Numbered from the stretch's first letter, positions 1 through 8,383 are shown. The stretch is DNA of 64,000 nt from UBA525 sp964589765 (GCA_964589765.1 CAZPUM010000002.1:18910-82909); one strand, 5' to 3'. Notes: generated from the letters alone by a model not told the origin. Made by a program: numbers and translations.

Positions 1-1
1 C

Positions 2-529
2 AACGAAAACCAGTTGGTTTTGATGGCTAAAAAACTCGGAATTAAAGAGTTACTTCTTATGTACAACCTAAGCGACCCTATGCTTAAACAAAGATACTCA
101 GAGGCAAAAAAACTTGCTGATGAAAAAATTAACGTTGAACTTGCCATATTTGTGAATAGTCAACAAGAGGTTATCAAGGCCAAATCACTGACAAAACACA
201 TAGTGGGAAGGGAGAGACTGTATGAAGATAAACGGGTTAAATATCTGATAGACTTTGAATCATCCAGAAAACCTGATTTCATCCACCATAGACGAGGAGG
301 ATTAACCCAGGTTCATGTAAAGACTGCTGTAAGAACTGGAAAAACAATCCTAGTCAATGCCAATCCTTTAATCACCAACAAACTTCACCAATCCGTACTA
401 TTAGGACGATTTCAACAGAACTCTGCTCTTTTCAAAAAGTACGGTGCGGACGTGAAAGTTGTTTCCGGAGCTACAAGATCTCTCGACATGCGCGCTCCAA
501 AAGACCTTGATAACCTTCTCAAACTTTGA
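2..529 (+). CDS. rnp3: RNase P protein component 3 (Rpp30/Rnp3), 5' end cut by window
   Basis: This is the PHP-like protein subunit of archaeal RNase P, which matures tRNA 5' ends. The reading frame is open through the left edge. The first in-window initiator candidate (TTG at 14) lies inside the conserved first helix, whose residues read QLVLMAKKLGIKEL, so the true start is probably about ten codons outside the window. The family signature DFIHHRRGGLTQVHVKTA lies in the middle of the protein and matches the Rpp30 pattern in which a Gly-Leu-Asn/Thr segment follows an aromatic or basic stretch. About 175 residues are visible; archaeal homologues are usually 180-230. The gene converges on the thiolase gene with an 11-bp tail overlap. 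The assignment rests on motif recognition. Confidence 0.85.
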   Translation, partial: NENQLVLMAKKLGIKELLLMYNLSDPMLKQRYSEAKKLADEKINVELAIFVNSQQEVIKAKSLTKHIVGRERLYEDKRVKYLIDFESSRKPDFIHHRRGGLTQVHVKTAVRTGKTILVNANPLITNKLHQSVLLGRFQQNSALFKKYGADVKVVSGATRSLDMRAPKDLDNLLKL

Positions 530-1394
530 GTTTCTCTAGAAACTGACATGACTTACAGAATCCCGAAGCACATGGCTCCCCGCAACCCTTACAAGGTTCT
601 AATTCTGTTTCAACTGCGGGGGGGAATTTGTCCTTCGTTCTGAGAAATGCGTCAAGCAAAGCGCGTCTAAACCCTGGATGTGACTGTTCGTAGTTGTTCA
701 GAGCATCCCTGACTGTGTCGCGGTAGCTACCGCGGACATTTGGGCATTCCGTGAACTTGCCGACAAGGTTGTGAAGGAATGCGTATGTCATTACTTCTTT
801 CTCTGTGCAAAAATATAGGGGTTTAACCCGTTTGGTGAATCCTTTTGCACCGTAGCCTGAAACAGGCCCACTCCTTGGAATTACGTCTGTGTGACCTTTC
901 AAAAGGTTCATCAGGAATGCCTGAGCCTCATCATCCATGTTATGCCCTGTCGCTATCACATCAAAATCTTTTGAGGCCTCGTTGAGCAAGTGTCGTCTAA
1001 AAGCTCCGCAGACATCGCAAGGCCTGAAGTCTTTCTTTTTCAAAATGTTATCGAGTGTGTCTCCGGCAAACTCTTCGTAAGACTTTATGATTAAGGGAAT
1101 ATCATGTTCATTACAGACCTTCTTCAAATCTGCCAAAGAGAACTCTCTGTAACCCGCGATTCCTTCGTTAATAACGACCGCTGTGACTTTTTTGTACCAT
1201 TTGTTCAGAAGAGTCAAAAGGGTAAGGCTGTCTTTTCCTCCAGAGGCAGCCACAAGAATATTATCTTCTGGGTTAATCATTCCAAATCTTTCTATTGTAT
1301 CTCTTACTCTTGATTCAAACTCTTTTATGAAGTGCTCTTTACAGCGCGGTGGCTGGTTAATTATGGCATCATTATCACAGAGATGACACTTCAT
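519..1394 (-). CDS. ncsA: TtuA/NcsA-type tRNA 2-thiolation enzyme (PP-loop)
   Basis: This PP-loop adenylase/thiolase of the TtuA/Ncs6 group activates U34 or U54 of tRNA and inserts sulfur. The ATP-binding loop SGGKDS is at residues 51-56. The three cysteines expected to hold the catalytic iron-sulfur cluster or form the active site are visible: CDVC (C126, C129) and TECPN (C217). Zinc-binding cysteine clusters sit at the N-terminus (C3, C6, C18) and the C-terminus (CKGCGEPC onward), which favours TtuA/NcsA over TtcA. The length of 291 residues is normal. The ATG at 1394 follows a GGGGG Shine-Dalgarno-like stretch. The sulfur donor in this pathway is a GG-tailed ubiquitin-like protein, and a candidate is encoded at 7971-8165. 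Whether it modifies position 34 or 54 cannot be decided from sequence alone. Confidence 0.9.
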   Translation of the reverse strand: MKCHLCDNDAIINQPPRCKEHFIKEFESRVRDTIERFGMINPEDNILVAASGGKDSLTLLTLLNKWYKKVTAVVINEGIAGYREFSLADLKKVCNEHDIPLIIKSYEEFAGDTLDNILKKKDFRPCDVCGAFRRHLLNEASKDFDVIATGHNMDDEAQAFLMNLLKGHTDVIPRSGPVSGYGAKGFTKRVKPLYFCTEKEVMTYAFLHNLVGKFTECPNVRGSYRDTVRDALNNYEQSHPGFRRALLDAFLRTKDKFPPAVETELEPCKGCGEPCASGFCKSCQFLEKLKV

Positions 1395-1431
1395 ACTGCC
1401 CCCGGATTTACCTCGCTCTTAAGAGTGTTTC

Positions 1432-4400
1432 CTAAGGCATCTGATAAAGCGGTTGTTCATCAGGTAAGATAAAATCAACACAGTTCGAGTACTCACAAAG
1501 GTTGTTGTTACAACTCATGATGCAGTTACCTACAAAGGGACAGTCAGACACTGTCTGACAGTAACCTGCCCCTGTAGAAGGCTCAGCAGGCATGTAAGTC
1601 AAGCCGTAAGTCTTGATTGCGGCACAGTGTAACTTCTGTCCTGAGTAAATCCATGCAGGGGCTCTACACCGGACACCTTCCTCGTTACAGATAGGCATCC
1701 TTTGCGCGCAAGCCTCATCATTGTTAGGATTGGGGTCAGGAACATTCGGGAAAACCCTAATATCAATCATAACAGGAACCTCGTACTCGCCCGGAGCATA
1801 TTCTATCGTAACAGGCTTCTTACAAATATTGTATCCTTCCTGTCTTGTTAGAACAGTATATCCTGCAGGACAACTTCCTGCAGATGCAGTCAGGTCAATA
1901 AATGTAAGCTCCTCCGTTCCTGAGAGGTAGCTGACAATAGATTCGTCCTCGCAATAAATACATCTCCCTCCATCACAAGAGGTGGAGTAGAGTGTTTGAG
2001 GATTGATGAATTGCGGACTGGAAAGCTCTGAACATGTATTTGCGCCAGGATTTCCTGTCCAAATGCCTTGTGCGTTGTGCGTTATGGATGTCAAGTTGCC
2101 CTCGATGAGGTTTAGTCCGCCATCAACCCATTGCGCTATAAGTTCAAACCCGCTTGCTTCTACAACAGAGAAGTCTAGACAGGTTACCGTTCCATCAACT
2201 TTCGCACAGTATTCGGAACCAAATCTGCCCGCGTCTCCTGAAACAGCACCTGATATTGTATCGTTATCGTGTGCGAACAGCACGGTTGTTTCTCCTGTGT
2301 TCAGCATCTTGACAGCATAGTAAGGAGGCATGTTCTCGTTAGGGTTCAAGCCTTTTCCAACAGGCGTCTCCTCTGAAAGTATGGAACTATCTGTTCCTAA
2401 ATCTGCAAAGGTTCCCAACCAAGTTACGACACCTGTGGAAGACCTGATGAATGTCATAGGAACAACAGGCGTTCTGTCACCAACCATTGCTTTCAGGGTT
2501 TCAAACTCGGCTGATGATGAGACTGTGTTATTTAGAGCCGTCCTTTGTTCATCGGTCAGACCAAATATTTCAGAAGGTATTGGTTGTGTCACGTCGTCCC
2601 AAACGACGTCACCATCCTCTGGAGGGAATCCTGCAACTGTAAGGGCGTTACCAATAGGTGTTAATTGCCTTCCAGGCCCAAACACATCTCCTATATCATA
2701 AGAGGTTGTTTTTCCTAATGCCAAAGATAGCAAAAGGTGTGTGCCCTGACTTGGTAGGGAATCGGAACGGGTCTTAGCGCCAGCAGACGCTACTGTGTAT
2801 CCCTCGTAATAATCATCATTTGGAATCCCTGTGTATGGGTTTTCTGGAATTATCACTTCAAACTCTGTAATCTCGCTGTCGACTCCAGATAATGCTGCTA
2901 TGGCCCAGTATGCCTGTAGCCACTCTTCAGCAGCTTGTTGTATGTCTGTATGTCCTCTTGTCTTTGACTCAGCAAGTACTGACATTACGCTTGCAACAAC
3001 TGAAGGGGAATATACAGGGCTCATAATATCAGTTCCCATAAAGTTACCTTCCCCTTTCTGAGCGTTAAAGTAATCTATCCACCACTGAACATAATCCTCT
3101 CCTTCTTGAAGGTATACTGCTGCTCCGCAGATTACCGGAATGTTCTGTCGTGAGGATGCTAAAACAGAGGCTCCTGACGAACCCATAACACCTTCCGCAT
3201 CCATAAGAGCTGATGAAGACAAGGAGTTTCCTTGTAAGACATCCCATAGGTATCCGTTACATTTACAGTAGTATTCGCCCGCGCATCCATAAACATCTGG
3301 TAGAGGTGGGGGAGGGGTCCAGTCGTCGAGACAGAGACCTTCTTGGTATCCGCAGTCTGTTAAATCGTAAGTACACTCGTTTGCGTCGCCCACCGCGAGA
3401 CAGTCCGCGCTGTCTTCACTGAGAAAGCCCAACTCATCACAGGACTTAGGTTCACTGACACCCGGTTCACATTGCTCTGTGAGACCAAGAATTCCGTTAC
3501 CACAAGTGTCACCAGCAATTACAGAGCCTGAACCTGCACCTATGGTTACTCCTGATGTGAGCTGTCTCCAGAGCATCCAGTCCTTTGTATTTTGTCTATT
3601 CAGTTCGAGCATCATTACCTGTCCTTGGTCACTCAGAGTGTATATGTTGTCATCATCCTCTGGAACAAGCGAAGAAAAATCTGTTTTGAATTGGTTGAAC
3701 GCCAGCACGGCATTATCTCCGTACCAGGTTGCCGTGATTGTTTTATCCCCTTCCTTGGCCAAAAATGCGTGGTGGAACTTCTGCAAAGGAAGAGTTGTTC
3801 CAGGGTCTATAAGCCCTCCAACTTGGCCTGATGGTGGAAGACCGAAAAGACCTCTAAAGAAATCAACAACAGATTCGAGAACCGTTGTTTCAAGTCCATC
3901 TATGGGGTTCTGACTTACAAGTATGAAAGCGGCCTGAGATGCATCTATTGGGTCTAAATAACCGTATGTGTTGAAACCCGGAATCGGTTCTCCGTCCGAA
4001 CCTTCATTACAGTCTGCAAACTCTGTTTCCAGAGAATTTAGTATGTTTCCGCAAGCATCAGGTCTGATTTCTGATGGGTCTATCTGAGCCGCAAACAAAT
4101 CTGATTGGAATGTTGAAAAGGTCGATTGAAAAAATGTTTGCGTTGTTCCCGCCGTCCCAAAAATAATCTCGTCGTCATACCTTAGTACACAGTAAGGTTG
4201 GGAAGCATCCCCTGGAAAGATTGGTAAGACCTCTGAAGCAGGACCGCAGTCAAGCGAGTAATCATCTCCCTGAGGGAGCTGTGCCATGTTTGCGGCCAGA
4301 AAAGCAAGTCTTCCTTCAGGAGTGCCCAACTCTCCACCTAGGGGGTTTGAACCTGTACTTGCCTGGACATCTACGCTAATATCTGAATAAACCCAACCTG

Positions 4401-5010
4401 CTGGCACGGGCTCGAGGTCTGAAAAAAACATAACCATGAACCCTTCTTTTGTTTGGTCAAGAGTATACTCATTTTCTGGGTTGCTGTTGAGGTCATTTTC
4501 AATGTTGACTACATTGTTTTCATCTGAATCATATATATCTAGTATGGATCTTGCAGGGTTTGTCTGCATAGAGACTCTTACAAAGTATGTTTCACCTTCC
4601 TCGGGCTCGAAATCTGCTGAAACAAGATTATCTGCTATACCTCTGGCTACAAATCTTTGTTTCATGGTATATTTGTTGTCAATGCTTCCTCCTGCTATGT
4701 TCATATGAGAACAAAGATTTCTAAGGCTAAACCCTCCAAAAGGTCCCTCTCCATCAGTTTCTCCTACTGTCATATTGAAAGATAGATTGACGACACCATG
4801 TCCTGCGATATCTGAGGGGGTAGCAAGATACAAAGCGGATTCTGTTTCTCCAACTTCCCAAGGACCCTCATAGAAAATCAGGTTTCCTGGTTCGCCGTTA
4901 CTGTCAGGAAAAAGCGTTCCAGCAGGAGGTTCCTGTTGAGTGTTTTCGGCGAACGCTGCCACTGATAAAACCAGGAATGCTATAAGAAAGTAAACGCCAC
5001 CTCTCATCAT
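1432..5010 (-). CDS. Large secreted cysteine-rich surface protein, function unknown
   Basis: I do not recognise a characterised family for this 1192-residue protein. It starts with a Sec signal peptide (hydrophobic core FLIAFLVLSVAAFA, residues 8-21). Residues of about 25-210 resemble a beta-sandwich or lectin-like domain. Near residue 500 there is a CGNGILGLTEQCEPG motif like the disulfide repeats (CGNGxxxxxExCDxG) found in secreted proteins, followed by many cysteines. The C-terminal 250 residues are also cysteine-rich, with several closely spaced Cys pairs. There is no C-terminal membrane helix, so it is probably exported. The gene is divergent from the TonB-dependent receptor gene across 159 bp, so the two may be co-regulated or act at the same surface. 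ATG codons at 5010 and 5007 both fit; the first fits a leaderless transcript from the TATA box at 5033-5044. Confidence 0.75.
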   Translation of the reverse strand: MMRGGVYFLIAFLVLSVAAFAENTQQEPPAGTLFPDSNGEPGNLIFYEGPWEVGETESALYLATPSDIAGHGVVNLSFNMTVGETDGEGPFGGFSLRNLCSHMNIAGGSIDNKYTMKQRFVARGIADNLVSADFEPEEGETYFVRVSMQTNPARSILDIYDSDENNVVNIENDLNSNPENEYTLDQTKEGFMVMFFSDLEPVPAGWVYSDISVDVQASTGSNPLGGELGTPEGRLAFLAANMAQLPQGDDYSLDCGPASEVLPIFPGDASQPYCVLRYDDEIIFGTAGTTQTFFQSTFSTFQSDLFAAQIDPSEIRPDACGNILNSLETEFADCNEGSDGEPIPGFNTYGYLDPIDASQAAFILVSQNPIDGLETTVLESVVDFFRGLFGLPPSGQVGGLIDPGTTLPLQKFHHAFLAKEGDKTITATWYGDNAVLAFNQFKTDFSSLVPEDDDNIYTLSDQGQVMMLELNRQNTKDWMLWRQLTSGVTIGAGSGSVIAGDTCGNGILGLTEQCEPGVSEPKSCDELGFLSEDSADCLAVGDANECTYDLTDCGYQEGLCLDDWTPPPPLPDVYGCAGEYYCKCNGYLWDVLQGNSLSSSALMDAEGVMGSSGASVLASSRQNIPVICGAAVYLQEGEDYVQWWIDYFNAQKGEGNFMGTDIMSPVYSPSVVASVMSVLAESKTRGHTDIQQAAEEWLQAYWAIAALSGVDSEITEFEVIIPENPYTGIPNDDYYEGYTVASAGAKTRSDSLPSQGTHLLLSLALGKTTSYDIGDVFGPGRQLTPIGNALTVAGFPPEDGDVVWDDVTQPIPSEIFGLTDEQRTALNNTVSSSAEFETLKAMVGDRTPVVPMTFIRSSTGVVTWLGTFADLGTDSSILSEETPVGKGLNPNENMPPYYAVKMLNTGETTVLFAHDNDTISGAVSGDAGRFGSEYCAKVDGTVTCLDFSVVEASGFELIAQWVDGGLNLIEGNLTSITHNAQGIWTGNPGANTCSELSSPQFINPQTLYSTSCDGGRCIYCEDESIVSYLSGTEELTFIDLTASAGSCPAGYTVLTRQEGYNICKKPVTIEYAPGEYEVPVMIDIRVFPNVPDPNPNNDEACAQRMPICNEEGVRCRAPAWIYSGQKLHCAAIKTYGLTYMPAEPSTGAGYCQTVSDCPFVGNCIMSCNNNLCEYSNCVDFILPDEQPLYQMP

Positions 5011-5032
5011 ATCTGTTTTCTCGAGCGGAGAC

Positions 5033-5044
5033 GTTTAAATATAT
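5033..5044 (-). promoter_or_regulatory. TATA box for the 1192-residue secreted protein
   Basis: On the minus strand this reads ATATATTTAAAC, centred about 28 bp upstream of the ATG at 5010. Archaeal transcription usually starts about 25 bp downstream of the box, so the mRNA would be leaderless. Confidence 0.55.
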
Positions 5045-5111
5045 TTCTAGGTGGGCGACCTAATACTGCCGATTGCTTTAGTTTCACCAATTTATGGAAA
5101 AAAGCTACATA

Positions 5112-5143
5112 CACTATATAGCAAATTCATAAAACTATATATC
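5112..5143 (+). promoter_or_regulatory. Candidate TATA boxes for the TonB-dependent receptor gene
   Basis: Two A/T boxes precede the gene: CACTATATAGC around 5112-5122 and ACTATATATC at 5134-5143. The upstream box would give a start near 5140 and keep the Shine-Dalgarno-like GAGGTGA at 5160-5166 on the mRNA. The downstream box would start transcription inside it. The upstream box therefore fits better. Both look archaeal, which suggests the gene has acquired local expression signals. Confidence 0.45.
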
Positions 5144-5169
5144 CTTTAGACTCGATAAAGAGGTGAGGT

Positions 5170-7860
5170 ATGAAAAGATTCTCTACTGCTACTGCACTTT
5201 GTAGTCTTGTTCTTGCTAGCACAATCCCATTAACAAATAACAATACAGCATATGCGGTAGAACCAACAAACATTGTTCAAGAAAAATCTCAAGAACCCCC
5301 TATTGAACCAACAGACCCCGTAACGCCTACAACAGGTGAACTGACACCAGAGCAACTTGACGAGTATCTTGAAGCGCTTGAAAAGAGTCAAACCCAAGGG
5401 TCAAATGATGAGAACACCCCGAAAACATTCGCAGGCGAAGTCACTGTTGAAGGAAACATCGAAAAAACCAACGAACAAACCTTGCTTGACGCACGAAAGA
5501 ACTCCGCTATCGTGAGCGACTCAATATCCTCTGAAGAAATAAGCAAAAGCCCAGACTCCAATGCCGCAGACACAGTCCAGAGACTGACAGGCATCACCAT
5601 TCTTGGAGATAAATATGTGTTTGTCAGAGGTTTGGGAGAACGGTACAGTGGAAGCACCATCAATGGTTCAATCCTGCCCAGCACTGAGACTGAACGTCGC
5701 GTTGTACCCCTTAATCTTTTTCCATCAAAACTCCTCGAGAGAATAGACATTATCAAAACATATACTCCGGATATGCAGGGGGATTTTGGTAGTGGCATAG
5801 TACAGATGAAAACCAAAAATTTTCCAAAAGAAACCTTATTCTCAATCGGACTGGGTACTGGCATAAACAGCTCAGCAACAGGCCAGGACTTTAGAACATA
5901 TGCGGGCGGACTTGATATACTAGGCAGAGGAGGACAGAAACTTCCCTCAGGCATCCCTACAGAATATATCTCAAGAAGAACAGCCCTCAATCCCGTAGGG
6001 TACACTCCCGAGGAAATACAGGCTTTTGGGAGGCTCATGGTTGGAGACTGGACAGGAACTGAGACTAGTGCACAACCCAACACTAATTTTTCTCTTACAT
6101 ACGGAGATACAATCGGCAGACTCGGTCTGATTTTCTCAGCCACTTCAACCAGTGGATACGAATCGATTGATGAAGAGTTGCGCTTCTTCAGTCTAGACTC
6201 AAACACGCTTGTTCCTCGAAATAATTATGAACTTGTTACTGATAAAGAAAACGCCCAATTAGCAGGAATCACAAGTATCTCCTTTAAACTTAACGACGAC
6301 CACACTCTATCATTCGATTCTTTTTACACCAAGAACTCCTCAACAGAGAACAGAGTACAGGAAGGGCTCAGTACAAATAGTGGAGGATTCATTAAAGATT
6401 ATCGAGTAATGTTCAAGGATGAGCAAGTCCTCTCAACAAAACTTTCTGGTAAACACAACTTTTCGTGGCCTGGAATTGCAAGTCTTCTGGAGTGGCATGG
6501 CTCAAAAGCGACAGCAACCAATAATTCTGATTTAAGAGAAAACCTTTACAGCATGGGTGCTCAAGGGGTATATTCTCTTATGACTGGTTCTCCTGAAACA
6601 GGAAAGATGGAATTCTATGACCTTGAAGACAACACGCAAGAGTTAGGTATTGATTACACTGTTTTTTTCTCGCTACCGAAAAACGCATATGGTTCAATAA
6701 AAGCAGGGCACCTACACATGAATCGTGAGCGTGGTTTTGAAGCTAGACGATTGCGCTTTGTTGTTCAAAACCAGACTCTGTTTGATCTCACTCAAATGCC
6801 AGAACAACTTTTCACCCCTGAAAATATCAGGCCAGGAGGTTTCGAGCTACGTGAAACAACAGGAGTAAATGACGCGTACGACGCCACACACACCGTAACT
6901 GCAAGTTATCTGATGGCAGATATAAACATGAACAAGTGGCGTGTAGTGGGTGGGGCTCGCATGGAAGATTCAAACCAAAACGTGGTTACATATAACCCGT
7001 TCAACACAGAGACAGGAGTTATATCAAGCGAACAAAGCACCGATGTCCTGCCATCACTAAACATTATTTACCGGTACTCACCTAACACAAACTTCAGGGT
7101 TGCGTATTCAAGGTCCGTTAACCGACCTGAGTTTAGGGAATTGAGTCCCTTCACTTTTGTTGAAGTCACTGGAGGAAGATCCATTGCTGGTAATCCTGAT
7201 TTAAAACAAGCCACTATTGACGCCTATGACCTTCGATGGGAAACTTTTCCTAGCCAAGGTTCAGTAATCGCTACAAGCGCATTCTATAAAACAATCCAAA
7301 CCCCTATTGAGCGCATTATACAGCCAACAACCGAGCTCCGCACATCATTCGTGAATGCTGACCAAGCAACACTTATGGGTGGGGAGATAGAATTAAGACA
7401 CTCGTTGGATGTTTTGGGACGTGTTTTTAAGAACTGGTCTGTAAATGCAAATTACACATACACAACATCAGAAGTGAGTATTGGCGACCAACAGTATTCA
7501 GTAACTACAACGTCAAACCGTCCTCTTATGGGACAGTCTGACCATGTGGGAAATATCTCACTTCAATATTTTAATCCTAGATGGGGATTTATGAGTCGGG
7601 CACTAATCACACATGTTGGTGAGCGCATAACAGATGTCGGTTCTTTCGGGCTTCCTGATATCAAAGAGAGCCCTTATACAACATTTGATATTGTTATTTC
7701 ACAGGACCTGGCCAAGATAGCAAAAGGTCTTTCTATGAAGATTGCTGGTCACAACTTACTCGATACCGAACGAATTTTTACGCAGGGCAACGAAATACAG
7801 CGAATTTACAGTCCTGGACGCGCGTTTAGTATAGGACTTAGCTATACGCCCCCGTGGTAA
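5170..7860 (+). CDS. TonB-dependent receptor (plug plus outer-membrane beta-barrel)
   Basis: The 896-residue product has the full layout of a TonB-dependent outer-membrane receptor. A Sec-type signal peptide covers residues 1-29 (cleavage probably after TAYA). A Pro/Glu-rich linker follows to about residue 88. The plug domain spans about 90-215, with a possible TonB box around EVTVEGN, a segment reading SEEISKSPDSNAADTVQRL, the hallmark VFVRGLGERYSG near residue 150 and GDFGSGIVQMKT near 205. A long alternating beta-strand region then ends in FSIGLSYTPPW, the aromatic-rich last strand typical of barrels. In bacteria such receptors import siderophores, cobalamin or glycans using energy from TonB-ExbBD; none of those partners is in this window. 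The plug resembles bacterial receptors, so transfer from a bacterium is the likely origin. The flanking genes on the same gap-free piece are archaeal (rnp3, tbp). The substrate is unknown. Confidence 0.93.
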   Translation: MKRFSTATALCSLVLASTIPLTNNNTAYAVEPTNIVQEKSQEPPIEPTDPVTPTTGELTPEQLDEYLEALEKSQTQGSNDENTPKTFAGEVTVEGNIEKTNEQTLLDARKNSAIVSDSISSEEISKSPDSNAADTVQRLTGITILGDKYVFVRGLGERYSGSTINGSILPSTETERRVVPLNLFPSKLLERIDIIKTYTPDMQGDFGSGIVQMKTKNFPKETLFSIGLGTGINSSATGQDFRTYAGGLDILGRGGQKLPSGIPTEYISRRTALNPVGYTPEEIQAFGRLMVGDWTGTETSAQPNTNFSLTYGDTIGRLGLIFSATSTSGYESIDEELRFFSLDSNTLVPRNNYELVTDKENAQLAGITSISFKLNDDHTLSFDSFYTKNSSTENRVQEGLSTNSGGFIKDYRVMFKDEQVLSTKLSGKHNFSWPGIASLLEWHGSKATATNNSDLRENLYSMGAQGVYSLMTGSPETGKMEFYDLEDNTQELGIDYTVFFSLPKNAYGSIKAGHLHMNRERGFEARRLRFVVQNQTLFDLTQMPEQLFTPENIRPGGFELRETTGVNDAYDATHTVTASYLMADINMNKWRVVGGARMEDSNQNVVTYNPFNTETGVISSEQSTDVLPSLNIIYRYSPNTNFRVAYSRSVNRPEFRELSPFTFVEVTGGRSIAGNPDLKQATIDAYDLRWETFPSQGSVIATSAFYKTIQTPIERIIQPTTELRTSFVNADQATLMGGEIELRHSLDVLGRVFKNWSVNANYTYTTSEVSIGDQQYSVTTTSNRPLMGQSDHVGNISLQYFNPRWGFMSRALITHVGERITDVGSFGLPDIKESPYTTFDIVISQDLAKIAKGLSMKIAGHNLLDTERIFTQGNEIQRIYSPGRAFSIGLSYTPPW

Positions 7861-7902
7861 TAATCCAATCAACTATTTGACCTCATATTTTTCAAGGAAA
7901 GT

Positions 7903-7920
7903 TCAAAAACTTGTTTTTGA
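7903..7920. terminator. Perfect inverted repeat between convergent genes
   Basis: TCAAAAAC-TT-GTTTTTGA is an exact 8-bp inverted repeat 43 bp after the receptor stop codon, inside a T-rich stretch. It lies between the converging receptor and sulfur-carrier genes and could end either transcript. Confidence 0.4.
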
Positions 7921-7970
7921 TTTGGGACAGAGCAAATCGTTTAGACTAAATGCGGGGCACATAAGACCCA

Positions 7971-8165
7971 TCATCCACCACTTATCACACTTAGAAGTTC
8001 TACTTTTTCAGCCCCTTCAACAGAATCATCTTCTGTTATCAGAGTTCCATCACGAACTACGAGAACTGTTTCTAGGTTTATTTCCAGGTCGTTCAAAAGC
8101 TCTTTGGCTGTGCCTGTGAACTCTTTGTTCAATGTTTTGCCAGTTTTTTCTATAAAAACTTCCAT
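7971..8165 (-). CDS. Ubiquitin-like sulfur carrier (SAMP/Urm1/ThiS-MoaD type), GG C-terminus
   Basis: A 64-residue beta-grasp protein ending in SVISGG. The di-glycine tail is the site that is adenylated and thiocarboxylated in Urm1, SAMP, ThiS and MoaD proteins. The internal pattern (VFIEKTGK, then LLNDLEINLETVLVVRDG, then VEGAEKVELLSVISGG) fits the fold, and the length is typical. A TTG at 8177 would add four residues. I prefer the ATG at 8165 because it lies about 31 bp from the TATA box at 8191-8200, giving an almost leaderless transcript. With the TtuA/NcsA enzyme at 519-1394, the most economical role is sulfur donation for tRNA 2-thiolation; molybdopterin or thiamine synthesis, or protein conjugation, remain possible. 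No E1-like activating enzyme is in the window. Confidence 0.85.
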   Translation of the reverse strand: MEVFIEKTGKTLNKEFTGTAKELLNDLEINLETVLVVRDGTLITEDDSVEGAEKVELLSVISGG

Positions 8166-8190
8166 AGTTGTGACCAAATTGATGAGACAC

Positions 8191-8200
8191 GTTTATAAAT
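8191..8200. promoter_or_regulatory. TATA box usable in both directions
   Basis: GTTTATAAAT reads as a good TATA box on both strands. On the minus strand it is about 31 bp upstream of the sulfur-carrier ATG. On the plus strand it predicts a start near 8220, exactly where the structured RNA region begins. Confidence 0.5.
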
Positions 8201-8220
8201 GCTTATCTGAAATGTAAGGC

Positions 8221-8383
8221 CATGCAGAGCAAGACAACTTGGCATTATACCATGTTTGATCTTGCTTGCACGCTGTTCTCAATTAAGAACGTACGCGTGC
8301 TGTCTGCCTAAGAACACCGAAAAATCGGTGGGAAGGGCAGGACAGCAGTAAGTTCTTGACCTTTCCTACCAGGAGCTAGGGAA
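8221..8383 (+). ncRNA. Structured leader or non-coding RNA of three tandem hairpins
   Basis: Three successive stem-loops are visible. Hairpin 1: AGCAAGA (8228-8234) pairs with TCTTGCT (8260-8266), with an inner 7-bp stem carrying one mismatch. Hairpin 2: GCACGC (8268-8273) pairs with GCGTGC (8295-8300) around GTTCT/AGAAC (8275-8279/8286-8290). Hairpin 3: CTGTC and TGCC (8300-8308) pair with GGCA and GACAG (8336-8345), enclosing the perfect CACCGA/TCGGTG stem with an AAAA loop (8315-8330). AAGAAC (8285-8290 and 8310-8315) can also pair with GTTCTT at 8352-8357, so switching between folds is possible. A weaker TTTCCTA/TAGGGAAA hairpin covers the ribosome-binding region just before the ATG at 8384. 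I do not match it to a known RNA family. Confidence 0.55.

Noticed and set aside
5388..6206. 272-codon minus-strand ORF opposite the receptor gene
   Set aside because: The opposite strand encodes a clear TonB-dependent receptor through the whole stretch. This frame shows no signal or domain.
5170..7860. Receptor gene as bacterial contamination
   Set aside because: Not fully excluded, but there is no gap between 1 and 11925, archaeal genes flank both sides and the promoter region looks archaeal. Kept as real, with a read-mapping test proposed.
7877..8119. 80-codon plus-strand ORF after the receptor
   Set aside because: It overlaps the sulfur-carrier gene antisense, has no ribosome-binding site and gives an unremarkable Leu/His-rich product.
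8221..8383. tRNA, 5S rRNA, SRP RNA or RNase P RNA
   Set aside because: Three separate hairpins without a cloverleaf, the SRP tetraloop motif or RNase P conserved regions. The length of about 160 bases also does not fit SRP RNA or RNase P RNA.
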